A stretch of DNA of 6,994 nt, taken from the NCBI GenBank assembly GCA_018500075.1, contig JAHBAN010000005.1, forward strand, positions 1 through 6,994, in the 5' to 3' direction. Positions 1 to 6,020 of the stretch are shown in pieces (positions within the stretch are counted from its first letter, which is position 1; the number at the start of each line of letters is the position of its first letter). A program made the position numbers and the translations under genes. The notes under the pieces were generated by a model. It ran no database searches, was not told the DNA's origin, and saw only the letters and a program-made list of their open reading frames with translations. This DNA comes from Flavobacteriia bacterium. Its GTDB lineage: Bacteria > Bacteroidota > Bacteroidia > Flavobacteriales > Flavobacteriaceae.

Positions 1-178
1 AGGCGCCATAGCCATAGTCGCCCATGCCGAGTAGCGCAGCCATGTCTTCTGCCGTCAAACCGGCGGCGCGGCGTATCGCTTCCGGCGTTTTTGGCGCTTG
101 GGTCTTTGGCGCTTGGACCTTTGGCTCAGCGGCTATGGCCTCTGCGCCGGTGAGGGCGGGTCTGTCCTGATGGGTCAT
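1..178 (-). CDS. N-terminal part of a probable XRE-type helix-turn-helix protein (partial)
   Basis: This minus-strand reading frame starts at ATG 178-176, behind a good ribosome site (AGGAGA, 189-184), and runs off the left edge after 59 codons. The first ~35 residues are a low-complexity polar linker with PK-x-QA repeats. From about residue 36 the sequence reads PEAIRRAAGLTAEDMAALLG, followed by MGDYGYGA. This matches the start of an XRE/Cro-like helix-turn-helix, in which a helix with the pattern 'R-x-x-A-G-L-T' is followed by 'D-M-A-x-L-L-G'. The likely role is therefore sequence-specific DNA binding. The recognition helix and the rest of the protein lie outside the window, so neither targets nor any toxin-antitoxin or phage link can be judged. 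It could also be a non-DNA-binding protein with a similar helical pair. The start codon is well supported; the family is only moderately supported. Confidence 0.6.
   Translation of the reverse strand, partial: MTHQDRPALTGAEAIAAEPKVQAPKTQAPKTPEAIRRAAGLTAEDMAALLGMGDYGYGA
90..125 (-). repeat. In-frame 15-bp tandem repeat encoding PK-x-QA
   Basis: Two nearly identical 15-base units (90-104 and 105-119, both beginning TTTGGCGCTTGG on the plus strand) are followed by a partial third unit (120-125). Because 15 is a multiple of three, copy-number changes keep the frame. On the coding strand the units read as PKVQA-PKTQA-PKTPE in the linker ahead of the helix-turn-helix. It looks like a small coding minisatellite that sets linker length. 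Confidence 0.75.
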
Positions 179-528
179 CTTGGTCTCCTGCTCAAATGGG
201 CCGTGTTCCGCTGCGGCATTTTTTGGCCCCTCTCAGAGGGCCTGAAAGCGCATGGGCGGAACATCATTTGAAGATAAAAGACAAAACACCAAGCACATAA
301 AAGAGCGCAGATCTATCCGCGTCTCCAAACAATTCAGAGGGTTACAGTGTTTTCTTCATGCAAAAAGCCTAGCAGACCAAGCCAGAAAACTCAACCAGCG
401 CCAAACGCCCCGTTGCGCAAATGCATCAGAACCGGACCCGCACACAGCCTGCACACACGCCGCAGGCAGCCCGCGCGCCCGAGCCAAGTGCGCGTCAACG
501 CACCCAAAGCAGGGCGCGCCGCCTGGTC
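179..528. other. Intergenic stretch without a convincing gene
   Basis: This 350-base stretch lies between the 5' end of the helix-turn-helix gene and the 3' end of ychF, both on the minus strand. The open frames here show no recognisable protein, no good ribosome site and a composition typical of chance frames. An imperfect hairpin (GGCCC...GGGCC, 225-242) sits about 47 bases ahead of the partial gene. Its flanking A/T run is on the wrong side for a minus-strand terminator, so it may be a 5' leader or operator structure. Around 262-305 the sequence is AT-richer and is the likeliest place for that gene's promoter, but I cannot pick confident -35/-10 boxes. Just past the ychF stop, a weak 5-bp stem (488-503) has no T run, so no clear terminator is seen for ychF. 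Confidence 0.55.
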
Positions 529-1626
529 TTACTTGTTGAACAAAAAGTGCAAGACATCGCCGTCCTTGACGACATAGGCCTTGCCCTCGGCGCGCATCTT
601 GCCGGCTTCTTTGGCGCCCTGCTCGCCGCCATTGGCGACAAAATCATCATAGGCAATCGTCTCGGCACGGATGAACCCTTTTTCAAAATCGCCATGGATC
701 ACCCCCGCCGCCTGTGGCGCGCCTGTGCCCTGACGGATCGTCCAGGCGCGGGCTTCCTTGGGGCCAACGGTGAAATAGGTCTCAAGGTGCAACAGCCCGT
801 AGCCGGCACGGATCAGCCGGTCAAGACCGGCCTCAGCAAGCCCCATTTCCTCCAGAAACATCTCGGCCTCGTCGTCTTCCAGCTTGCTGATCTCTTCCTC
901 GATCTGCGCCGAAATCACAACGGTCCCCGCGCCCTGCGCAGCCGCCATGGCCGCAACAGCCTCAGAATGCGCATTGCCATTCGCGGCGCTGGCCTCATCC
1001 ACATTGCAGACATAAAGGATTTTCTTTGAGGTCAGCAGTTGCAGGTTTTTCCAGGCCTTCGCATCCTCCGCATCAACCTCGACAAGCCGCGCCGGCTTGC
1101 CCTCTTCGAGCATGGCTTGCGCGGCGGCCAGAAGACGGTCCTGCTGAACGGCCTCCTTGTCATTGCCCTTGAGCTTGCGCACAAGCCCCTGACGGCGCTT
1201 CTCGACGCTCTCCAGATCGGCCAGCATAAGCTCTGTCTCGATGACTTCGGCGTCCTCGACAGGGTTCACACGGCCCTCGACATGGGTCACATCCCCGTCT
1301 TCAAAACAGCGCAGAACGTGCGCAATCGCGTCGGTTTCGCGGATATTGGCCAAAAACTGGTTGCCCAGGCCCTCGCCCTTGCTCGCGCCTTTGACAAGCC
1401 CGGCAATGTCCACAAAGGTCATCCGCGCCGGGATAATCGACTTTGACCCGGCAATCTGGGCCAGCGTATCAAGGCGCGCATCCGGCACATTCCCCTCGCC
1501 CACATTCGGCTCGATGGTGCAAAACGGAAAATTCGCCGCCTGCGCCGCCGCTGTTTTTGTCAGTGCATTAAACAAGGTTGATTTGCCGACATTCGGCAAG
1601 CCCACAATACCCATCTTAAAGCCCAT
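529..1626 (-). CDS. ychF: Ribosome-associated ATPase YchF (EngD/Ola1 family)
   Basis: YchF is an Obg-related P-loop NTPase that binds ribosomes and prefers ATP to GTP. It is linked to translation and oxidative-stress responses and acts in the cytosol. The 365-residue product matches the usual family length of about 363. In order it shows the Walker A loop GLPNVGKST (residues 9-17), the G3-type DIAG (73-76) followed by the glycine-rich VKGASKGEGLGNQF switch segment, and NVDE (208-211) in place of the GTPase NKxD. The last feature is the family hallmark that loosens guanine specificity. It also shows a G5-like ISA (238-240), a helical insert, and a C-terminal TGS domain from about residue 280 to the end. 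The ATG at 1626 has GGGAG a few bases upstream and gives the conserved MGFKMGIVGLPN start. The gene is divergent from trpA and appears monocistronic in this window. No key residue is missing. Confidence 0.97.
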   Translation of the reverse strand: MGFKMGIVGLPNVGKSTLFNALTKTAAAQAANFPFCTIEPNVGEGNVPDARLDTLAQIAGSKSIIPARMTFVDIAGLVKGASKGEGLGNQFLANIRETDAIAHVLRCFEDGDVTHVEGRVNPVEDAEVIETELMLADLESVEKRRQGLVRKLKGNDKEAVQQDRLLAAAQAMLEEGKPARLVEVDAEDAKAWKNLQLLTSKKILYVCNVDEASAANGNAHSEAVAAMAAAQGAGTVVISAQIEEEISKLEDDEAEMFLEEMGLAEAGLDRLIRAGYGLLHLETYFTVGPKEARAWTIRQGTGAPQAAGVIHGDFEKGFIRAETIAYDDFVANGGEQGAKEAGKMRAEGKAYVVKDGDVLHFLFNK

Positions 1627-1750
1627 GGCTTTTCTCCCGCATATGCTGTTACGCGCCTCTTAAGCCCTCCCCCGCCCCGCTGCAACACTCTCCACACATC
1701 CAACCTGCCAACACACCCGCAAAGCAAACCCCGTGCCAAACCCGCATAGT

Positions 1751-1827
1751 CTTTTTCTTTCCTCAAATATCCCGGGGGTTTGGGGGCAGCGCCCCCAACC
1801 GGTCCAATGGCGCAAAGCGCCATTGGA
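1751..1827 (-). repeat. Dispersed intergenic palindromic element, copy A
   Basis: Read on the minus strand, this block has an 11-bp palindrome, a second GC-rich palindrome (1780-1798, 8-bp stem, 3-base loop), a C-rich spacer, and an A-rich tail that begins GGATATTTGAG and ends AAAGAAAAAG (1772-1751). The same order, with a GC-rich palindrome containing TTGGGGGCGCTG and a GGATATTT...AAAGAAAAAG tail, recurs on the plus strand at 6021-6154. The 22-base tails differ at only three positions when aligned without gaps. In both places the tail points towards the next gene start (ychF here, about 125 bases away). I infer a dispersed noncoding repeat family. I recall similar hairpin-plus-tail sequences between genes in Rhodobacteraceae genomes, but cannot verify that here. 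Its function is unknown; terminator, RNA stability or protein-binding roles are all possible. Confidence 0.65.
1803..1827. other. Perfect 11-bp stem-loop upstream of trpA
   Basis: TCCAATGGCGC (1803-1813) and GCGCCATTGGA (1817-1827) form a perfect 11-bp stem closed by an AAA loop. It lies about 70 bases before the trpA start, in the divergent ychF-trpA spacer. Neither strand has a proper T run after it, so it is not a canonical intrinsic terminator. It could be part of the trpA 5' leader or simply one arm of the dispersed element. There is no leader peptide with tryptophan codons that would suggest attenuation. Confidence 0.7.
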
Positions 1828-1895
1828 GCCGTCTTCCTATTGATTTCCCCCCCGCTTTTGGGGCACATCAGGGCCAACACATAAAGGAATGCCCC

Positions 1896-2687
1896 ATGAG
1901 CCGCATCGACGCCACATTCGCCAGCCTCAAAACAGAGGGCAAAAAAGCCTTCGTCGCGTATATCATGGCCGGAGATCCTGACATGACCACCTCACTTGAG
2001 GTCATGAAAGGCCTGCCCGCGGCGGGCGTTGATATCATTGAACTCGGCCTGCCCTTCACAGACCCGATGGCCGACGGCCCCACCATCCAGCTCGCAGGGC
2101 AGCGCGCGCTTGAGGGCGGCATGACCCTCAAAAAAACGCTCGCCATGGCGACAGAGTTCCGCAAAACCGACAGCACAACACCGATTGTCCTGATGGGCTA
2201 TTACAACCCGATCTATGCGCACGGCGTCGAAACCTTCCTCAACGATGCCAAAGCCGCAGGCATAGACGGGCTGATCGTGGTTGATCTTCCGCCCGAAGAA
2301 GACATCGAGCTGTGCCTCCCCGCTCAGGCCGCAGGGCTAAACTTCATCCGTCTGGCAACGCCCACAACAGATGATGCGCGCCTGCCCAAAGTGCTTCAGA
2401 ACACATCCGGCTTTGTCTATTATGTCTCCATCACAGGCATCACAGGGGCCGCCGAAGCACAGGCCGTTGATGTCGCCCCCGAAGTGGCGCGCATCAAATC
2501 CAAAACAGAGCTGCCGATCATCGTCGGCTTCGGCATCAAAACCCCAGAGCAGTCCAAAGCGATTGCCGGCGTGGCAGATGGCGCCGTTGTCGGCTCGGCC
2601 ATTGTCGAGCGCATCGCCAAGGGCGATAGCGTTGCCGATGTTCTGTCTTTTGTGAAGTCTCTGGCCGACGGGGCACACAGCGCCTAA
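1896..2687 (+). CDS. trpA: Tryptophan synthase alpha chain
   Basis: TrpA cleaves indole-3-glycerol phosphate to indole and glyceraldehyde 3-phosphate. The indole is channelled to the beta subunit TrpB in the cytosolic alpha2beta2 complex, the last step of tryptophan synthesis. The product has 263 residues, close to the usual ~268, and is a TIM barrel. The catalytic acids fall at the same numbers as in E. coli: Glu49 in IIELGLPF and Asp60 in DPMADGPTIQ. Further family signatures are GYYNPI (101-106), VVDLPPEE (128-135), the loop-6 segment SITGITGA (178-185) with Thr183, and the phosphate-binding GFG (211-213) and GS (233-234). The ATG at 1896 follows AAAGGA (1883-1888) with 7 bases of spacing, and the upstream frame offers no better start. 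trpB and trpF are not adjacent here, so the gene appears to be transcribed alone. The enzyme looks intact. Confidence 0.98.
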   Translation: MSRIDATFASLKTEGKKAFVAYIMAGDPDMTTSLEVMKGLPAAGVDIIELGLPFTDPMADGPTIQLAGQRALEGGMTLKKTLAMATEFRKTDSTTPIVLMGYYNPIYAHGVETFLNDAKAAGIDGLIVVDLPPEEDIELCLPAQAAGLNFIRLATPTTDDARLPKVLQNTSGFVYYVSITGITGAAEAQAVDVAPEVARIKSKTELPIIVGFGIKTPEQSKAIAGVADGAVVGSAIVERIAKGDSVADVLSFVKSLADGAHSA

Positions 2688-2700
2688 GGCACAGGCGGCG

Positions 2701-2739
2701 CAAAACACAGGCTGCTCAATACACAGGTCAATACACAGG
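2701..2739. repeat. Short tandem repeat in the trpA/kinase convergent spacer
   Basis: The 12-mer TCAATACACAGG occurs twice back to back (2716-2727 and 2728-2739). A near copy, CAAAACACAGG (2701-2711), precedes them and differs at one base over 11. The repeat sits in the 83-base spacer between the converging ends of trpA and the kinase gene. It probably arose by slippage; no function is evident. A 5-bp stem (2759-2771) overlapping the kinase stop lacks a T run, so no clear terminator is visible in this spacer. Confidence 0.8.
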
Positions 2740-2770
2740 GCGCTCAAGCCGCAGGCGGGCGCCGCTGGCG

Positions 2771-4156
2771 CTAGGGCCGCGCCGGCTTGCGCGACAAAAA
2801 CGATCCAATCACCCGCACAAGCTCGGCCCGACCGACCGGTTTGGCGATATGGGCGTCCAGACCGGCGTTGAGATAATCGTTGACCTGATGGGACATCGCA
2901 TTTGCCGTCAGCGCCACAATCGGAACCCGCGGCTCCGAACGCTCCCGCGCCTCCTCGCGAATGCGCAGCGCCGCGGCAATCCCGCCCATCACAGGCATAT
3001 TGATATCCATCAGGATAAAGTCAGGCTGCGCCTTGCGCCACAGCTCGACCGCCTGCGCCCCGTCTTCTGCCTCCAGAACAGTCACCCGATAGCGCTTGAG
3101 ATATTGCGCCACAACCTTGCGGTTGACCGCGCTGTCATCGACCACAAGAATGGTCCAGCTCTGGCCGCGCAGCAAGGCTTCGGCGCTGACCAGATCGGCG
3201 CATTGCACCCGTGCCTCCGGCGGCTCCGCGCCCTTCAAGCGGACCTGAAACTGCGCGATCGTTCCCTTGCCCTCCTCGCCCTCCAGCGTAATGGCCCCGC
3301 CCATCAAGTGACAGATCCGCCGCGTGATGGTCAGCCCAAGCCCGCTGCCGCCAAACCGGTGCGCCACTTTCGGATCGGCCTGCGCAAAGGGCTTGAACAG
3401 CCTGTCGCGGGCAAAAGTACTCAGGCCAAGGCCCGTGTCCTCGACCCGCACATCAAGACAATACACCCCATGGGCCTCCTGCCGGATGCGCGCCTGAAGA
3501 AAGATTGTGCCATGGGTCGTGAATTTCAGGGCATTGGACAACAGATTGGCAAACACCTGCCGCAGCCTGAATTCATCGCCCAGCAGCCAGCACTCACAGC
3601 TCTGATCGGCGTCAAACATCAGCGTCAGCCCCTTTGCCGCCGCGCTCAACCCGTAGTGTTGCTTCAGGCTTTTGAGGACATTGGGCAGATAAAACGCCGC
3701 ATAGCTCAGCTCAAGCTGGCCCGCCTCGACTTTGCTCAAATCCAGAATATCATTGACCACCGTGCGCAAGACATAGCCCGCCTCTTTCATCACCTCGAGC
3801 AGATCGCGCTGCTCGCTGCTCAGACGCGTGCTCTCCAGCGCACTCATCATCCCCAAAACACCGTGCAGCGGGGTGCGGATTTCATGGCTCATCGACGCCA
3901 GAAAGCTCGACTTCGCATCATTGGCCGCCTCTGCCATCGCGCGGGCATAAGCCGCCTCCTCAACCTCGCGCGTGCGCGCAGCAATCCCCTGCTCAAGCGT
4001 TTTCGCCTGCTCGATCAGCCGTTGATTGGCCTCATAAAGCTCGCGGCTCTTGGCCTCCAAGAGCTGCTCCGCACTCAGCCGCGCGGCGCGCTCGCGCTCA
4101 TAGCGGCTGCGCGAAACGGGGCCAACCGGCGCGTTATGATGCCTCTCAAGCCGCAC
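2771..4156 (-). CDS. hnoK: Soluble hybrid histidine kinase, H-NOX partner
   Basis: The product has 461 residues and no membrane segment or signal peptide, so it should be cytosolic. It opens with a charged coiled coil (about 20-85, including KSRELYEANQRL). A HisKA dimerisation domain follows, with the phospho-acceptor His91 in SHEIRTPLHG, then an HATPase_c domain: N box with Asn204 and Asn208 (ANLLSNALKF), G1 DTGLGL (240-245) and G2 GGSGLGL (269-275). A receiver domain ends the protein: acidic pair Asp340/Asp341, phospho-acceptor Asp384 (LMDINMP), Thr417 and Lys439. All residues needed for phosphotransfer are present. There is no PAS, GAF or other sensor domain, so the signal should come from a partner protein, most simply the H-NOX encoded immediately upstream. 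The GTG start at 4156 lies two bases after the H-NOX stop and has no obvious Shine-Dalgarno, which points to translational coupling. A downstream Hpt protein or response regulator is not in this window. The symbol follows the H-NOX-associated kinase of other bacteria. Confidence 0.9.
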   Translation of the reverse strand: MRLERHHNAPVGPVSRSRYERERAARLSAEQLLEAKSRELYEANQRLIEQAKTLEQGIAARTREVEEAAYARAMAEAANDAKSSFLASMSHEIRTPLHGVLGMMSALESTRLSSEQRDLLEVMKEAGYVLRTVVNDILDLSKVEAGQLELSYAAFYLPNVLKSLKQHYGLSAAAKGLTLMFDADQSCECWLLGDEFRLRQVFANLLSNALKFTTHGTIFLQARIRQEAHGVYCLDVRVEDTGLGLSTFARDRLFKPFAQADPKVAHRFGGSGLGLTITRRICHLMGGAITLEGEEGKGTIAQFQVRLKGAEPPEARVQCADLVSAEALLRGQSWTILVVDDSAVNRKVVAQYLKRYRVTVLEAEDGAQAVELWRKAQPDFILMDINMPVMGGIAAALRIREEARERSEPRVPIVALTANAMSHQVNDYLNAGLDAHIAKPVGRAELVRVIGSFLSRKPARP

Positions 4157-4158
4157 CG

Positions 4159-4707
4159 TCAGGCCGCATCCAGACCAATTAAGAAGACCATCTGCGCCGC
4201 TTTTGGCCCCGACAGGCTTTGGGGGGTGATGCGCCCGGCTGTGCCATAGTGCGCCAAACAGGCTTCAATCAGACCGTGGCAAAAAGACTCTAAAGGCCGC
4301 TGCGACGTATACATCATGGTCATCTCTGTTTCTGAAACCCGACAGGTTTCAAACTTCGGAAGCTCGGCGTCGGGGTATAGCTTTCGCACCTCGACGTGCA
4401 CTTCGCCCTCAATTGACTCCAACATATCAAAAGCGGTCTTTTTGGTGGCAAAAAACTCCCCGTAATTTTCCAAAAAATGGCCGAACACCCAATGTCCAAA
4501 GCCCCTTTGCAGCTCTGCAACCGGCAGATCAAGCGCCGCGCCAAAAGCCTCAAGGAGGCTGAAAAACTCATCACAGGAATAATATCCAACCGCGTTATAA
4601 GCCCCGCCGCTCGCAAGCGTCAGCCCGTCCAAGACCTCATCCACAAGGGCTTCCCCCGCATGGGCCTGAACCATCTGCAGCAGCTCGACAAAAATAACAC
4701 CTTTCAT
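4159..4707 (-). CDS. hnoX: H-NOX heme nitric-oxide sensor protein
   Basis: H-NOX proteins bind heme and sense NO, passing the signal to a partner kinase or cyclase in the cytosol. This stand-alone 182-residue protein begins MKGVIFVELLQMV, the usual H-NOX start. The proximal heme ligand is His104 in EVHVEVRKLYP, Pro117 matches the conserved heme-distorting proline, and YTSQR (Tyr133, Ser135, Arg137) is the YxSxR motif that grips the heme propionates. By alignment from memory with Thermoanaerobacter H-NOX, the position of its O2-stabilising Tyr140 is Phe142 here. That predicts an NO sensor that does not hold O2. Cysteines at 45, 122, 143 and 150 could form a redox or metal site, as reported for some H-NOX proteins, but this is only a possibility. 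The ATG at 4707 has a very strong ribosome site (AAGGAGGT, 4718-4711) 3 bases upstream. It is first in an operon with the hybrid kinase and divergent from lldD. Confidence 0.93.
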   Translation of the reverse strand: MKGVIFVELLQMVQAHAGEALVDEVLDGLTLASGGAYNAVGYYSCDEFFSLLEAFGAALDLPVAELQRGFGHWVFGHFLENYGEFFATKKTAFDMLESIEGEVHVEVRKLYPDAELPKFETCRVSETEMTMMYTSQRPLESFCHGLIEACLAHYGTAGRITPQSLSGPKAAQMVFLIGLDAA

Positions 4708-4794
4708 ACAACCTCCTTGACCACAGCTAACCCTAAGTTCCCAAAGTAAAAGCCAGCTTAAACAGGCCTAAATTCGATTGCGGCATCCAGCGGT

Positions 4795-4819
4795 AATTGG
4801 TAATCATTTCATACCAATT
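4795..4819. promoter_or_regulatory. Inverted repeat, candidate operator between hnoX and lldD
   Basis: AATTGGTA (4795-4802) and TACCAATT (4812-4819) are perfect 8-base inverted arms around a 9-base AT-rich spacer, ending 20 bases before the lldD ATG. TTGGT/ACCAA half-sites are typical of GntR/FadR-family regulators such as LldR, which control lactate genes. Those sites usually have a much shorter spacer, so the match is suggestive only. The position, overlapping the expected lldD promoter and leader, fits a repressor site. No regulator gene is next to it in this window. Confidence 0.5.
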
Positions 4820-4839
4820 TTATAAAAAAGGGGCCCATC

Positions 4840-6006
4840 ATGCCCGTCATCACCAGTATTGACGACCTCAAACGCATCTATGAGCGCCGCACCCCCCGAA
4901 TGTTTTACGACTATTGCGAAAGCGGCAGCTGGAGCGAACAGACCTTTCGCGAAAACAGCTCAGACTTTGACAGGCTCTACCTGCGCCAGCGCGTCGCGAT
5001 CGATATGGCCGGGCGCACAACCGCCACGCAGATGATCGGACAGGATGTGGCCATGCCCGTGGCGCTCGCGCCCGTCGGCCTCACCGGAATGCAAACCGCC
5101 GATGGCGAGATCAAAGCCGCCCGCGCCGCCGAAAAATTCGGCGTGCCCTTCACGCTCTCCACCATGTCGATCTGCTCGATCGAGGATGTGGCCGACAACA
5201 CCGATAAACCCTTCTGGATGCAGGTCTATACGCTCAAGGATGATGATTTCATGCAGCGGCTCTTTGACCGCGCCAAGGCGGCCAATTGCTCCGCCGCAGT
5301 GATCACCGTCGATCTGCAACTCCTCGGCCAGCGCCACAAAGACCTCAAGAACGGCCTCTCCGCCCCGCCCAAACTGACCGCGAAATCCATCGCCAATATG
5401 ATGACAAAGGTGCACTGGGGCCTTGGGATGCTGGGCACAAAACGGCGCTTTTTTGGCAATATTGTCGGCCATGCCAAAGGCGTGGAAGACGCCAGTTCGC
5501 TCACCACATGGACAGCCGAAGCCTTTGACCAGTCGCTCGACTGGGACCGCATCCGCCAGTTCCGCAAAATGTGGGATGGCCCGCTGATCATCAAGGGCAT
5601 CATGGATGCGCGCGACGCGCTTGAGGCGCTCAATGTCGGCGCGGATGCAATCATTGTCTCCAACCACGGGGGCCGCCAGCTTGATGGCGCGCTCAGCTCG
5701 ATCCGCGCCCTGCCGGCCATTATGGAGGCTGTGGGCGACAAGATCGAAGTGCATATCGACAGCGGCATCCGCTCGGGCCAGGACGTGCTCAAAGCCATGG
5801 CTCTGGGCGCAAAAGGCACCTACATTGGCCGGGCCTTTGTCTATGGCCTCGGCGCAATGGGCGAAGCCGGCGTGACCAAAGCGCTCGAGGTGATCCACAA
5901 GGAGCTTGATCTCTCCATGGCGCTCTGCGGCAAGACCGATATCAACGCTGTGGACCGTGATATCCTGATGATCCCGAAGGGCTTTGAAGGCGACTGGCAG
6001 GCTTGA
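4840..6006 (+). CDS. lldD: FMN-dependent L-lactate dehydrogenase
   Basis: The product is a member of the FMN alpha-hydroxy-acid dehydrogenase family (TIM barrel). The likely reaction is oxidation of L-lactate to pyruvate with electrons passed to the respiratory quinone pool at the inner membrane. It has 388 residues, against 396 for E. coli LldD. By family comparison the active-site residues are Tyr25 (FYDYCESGS), Tyr130 (MQVYTLKD), Asp158 (TVDLQLLGQR), Arg165, Lys252 (IIKGI), catalytic-base His276 and Arg279 in SNHGGRQLDGA. The FMN-phosphate segments are DSGIRSG (307-313) and GTYIGRAF (326-333). The stretch GQRHKDLKNGLS (163-174) is what I associate with LldD rather than glycolate oxidase. 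Mandelate- or glycolate-type activity cannot be excluded. The ATG at 4840 follows AAAGGGG (4827-4833). No lactate permease or regulator gene is adjacent. The gene is divergent from hnoX and shares 132 bases of upstream DNA with it. Confidence 0.88.
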   Translation: MPVITSIDDLKRIYERRTPRMFYDYCESGSWSEQTFRENSSDFDRLYLRQRVAIDMAGRTTATQMIGQDVAMPVALAPVGLTGMQTADGEIKAARAAEKFGVPFTLSTMSICSIEDVADNTDKPFWMQVYTLKDDDFMQRLFDRAKAANCSAAVITVDLQLLGQRHKDLKNGLSAPPKLTAKSIANMMTKVHWGLGMLGTKRRFFGNIVGHAKGVEDASSLTTWTAEAFDQSLDWDRIRQFRKMWDGPLIIKGIMDARDALEALNVGADAIIVSNHGGRQLDGALSSIRALPAIMEAVGDKIEVHIDSGIRSGQDVLKAMALGAKGTYIGRAFVYGLGAMGEAGVTKALEVIHKELDLSMALCGKTDINAVDRDILMIPKGFEGDWQA

Positions 6007-6020
6007 CAGCAGGGGTTTCA

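Noticed and set aside
252..539. Possible small gene (95 codons) in the gap between the partial regulator and ychF
   Set aside because: No ribosome site, no recognisable motif, and a low-complexity His/Ala/Arg-rich C-terminal half typical of chance frames in GC-rich DNA.
421..1029. A 202-codon plus-strand frame overlapping the end of ychF
   Set aside because: It is antisense to the TGS and helical regions of an intact ychF, with no ribosome site and no recognisable motif.
1780..1798. Intrinsic terminator at the GC-rich palindrome before trpA
   Set aside because: No T run follows on either strand, and neither ychF nor trpA ends there, since both genes start on either side of the spacer.
2849..4249. 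A 466-codon open frame on the plus strand opposite the kinase gene
   Set aside because: It is longer than the kinase frame, but its protein resembles no family and is rich in Arg, Gln, Leu and Ala as expected for the antisense of a GC-rich gene. The minus strand encodes a full set of kinase and receiver motifs.
4333..4351. Inverted repeat TGAAACC-N5-GGTTTCA inside the H-NOX gene
   Set aside because: It lies within conserved coding sequence, and a 7-bp repeat of this kind can be expected by chance. Nothing links it to termination or regulation.
4797..4826. Promoter TTGGTA-18 bases-TATAAA for lldD
   Set aside because: The boxes look acceptable, but the transcript would start near 4833, leaving the AAAGGGG ribosome site upstream of or at the RNA end. 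The real promoter is probably further upstream.
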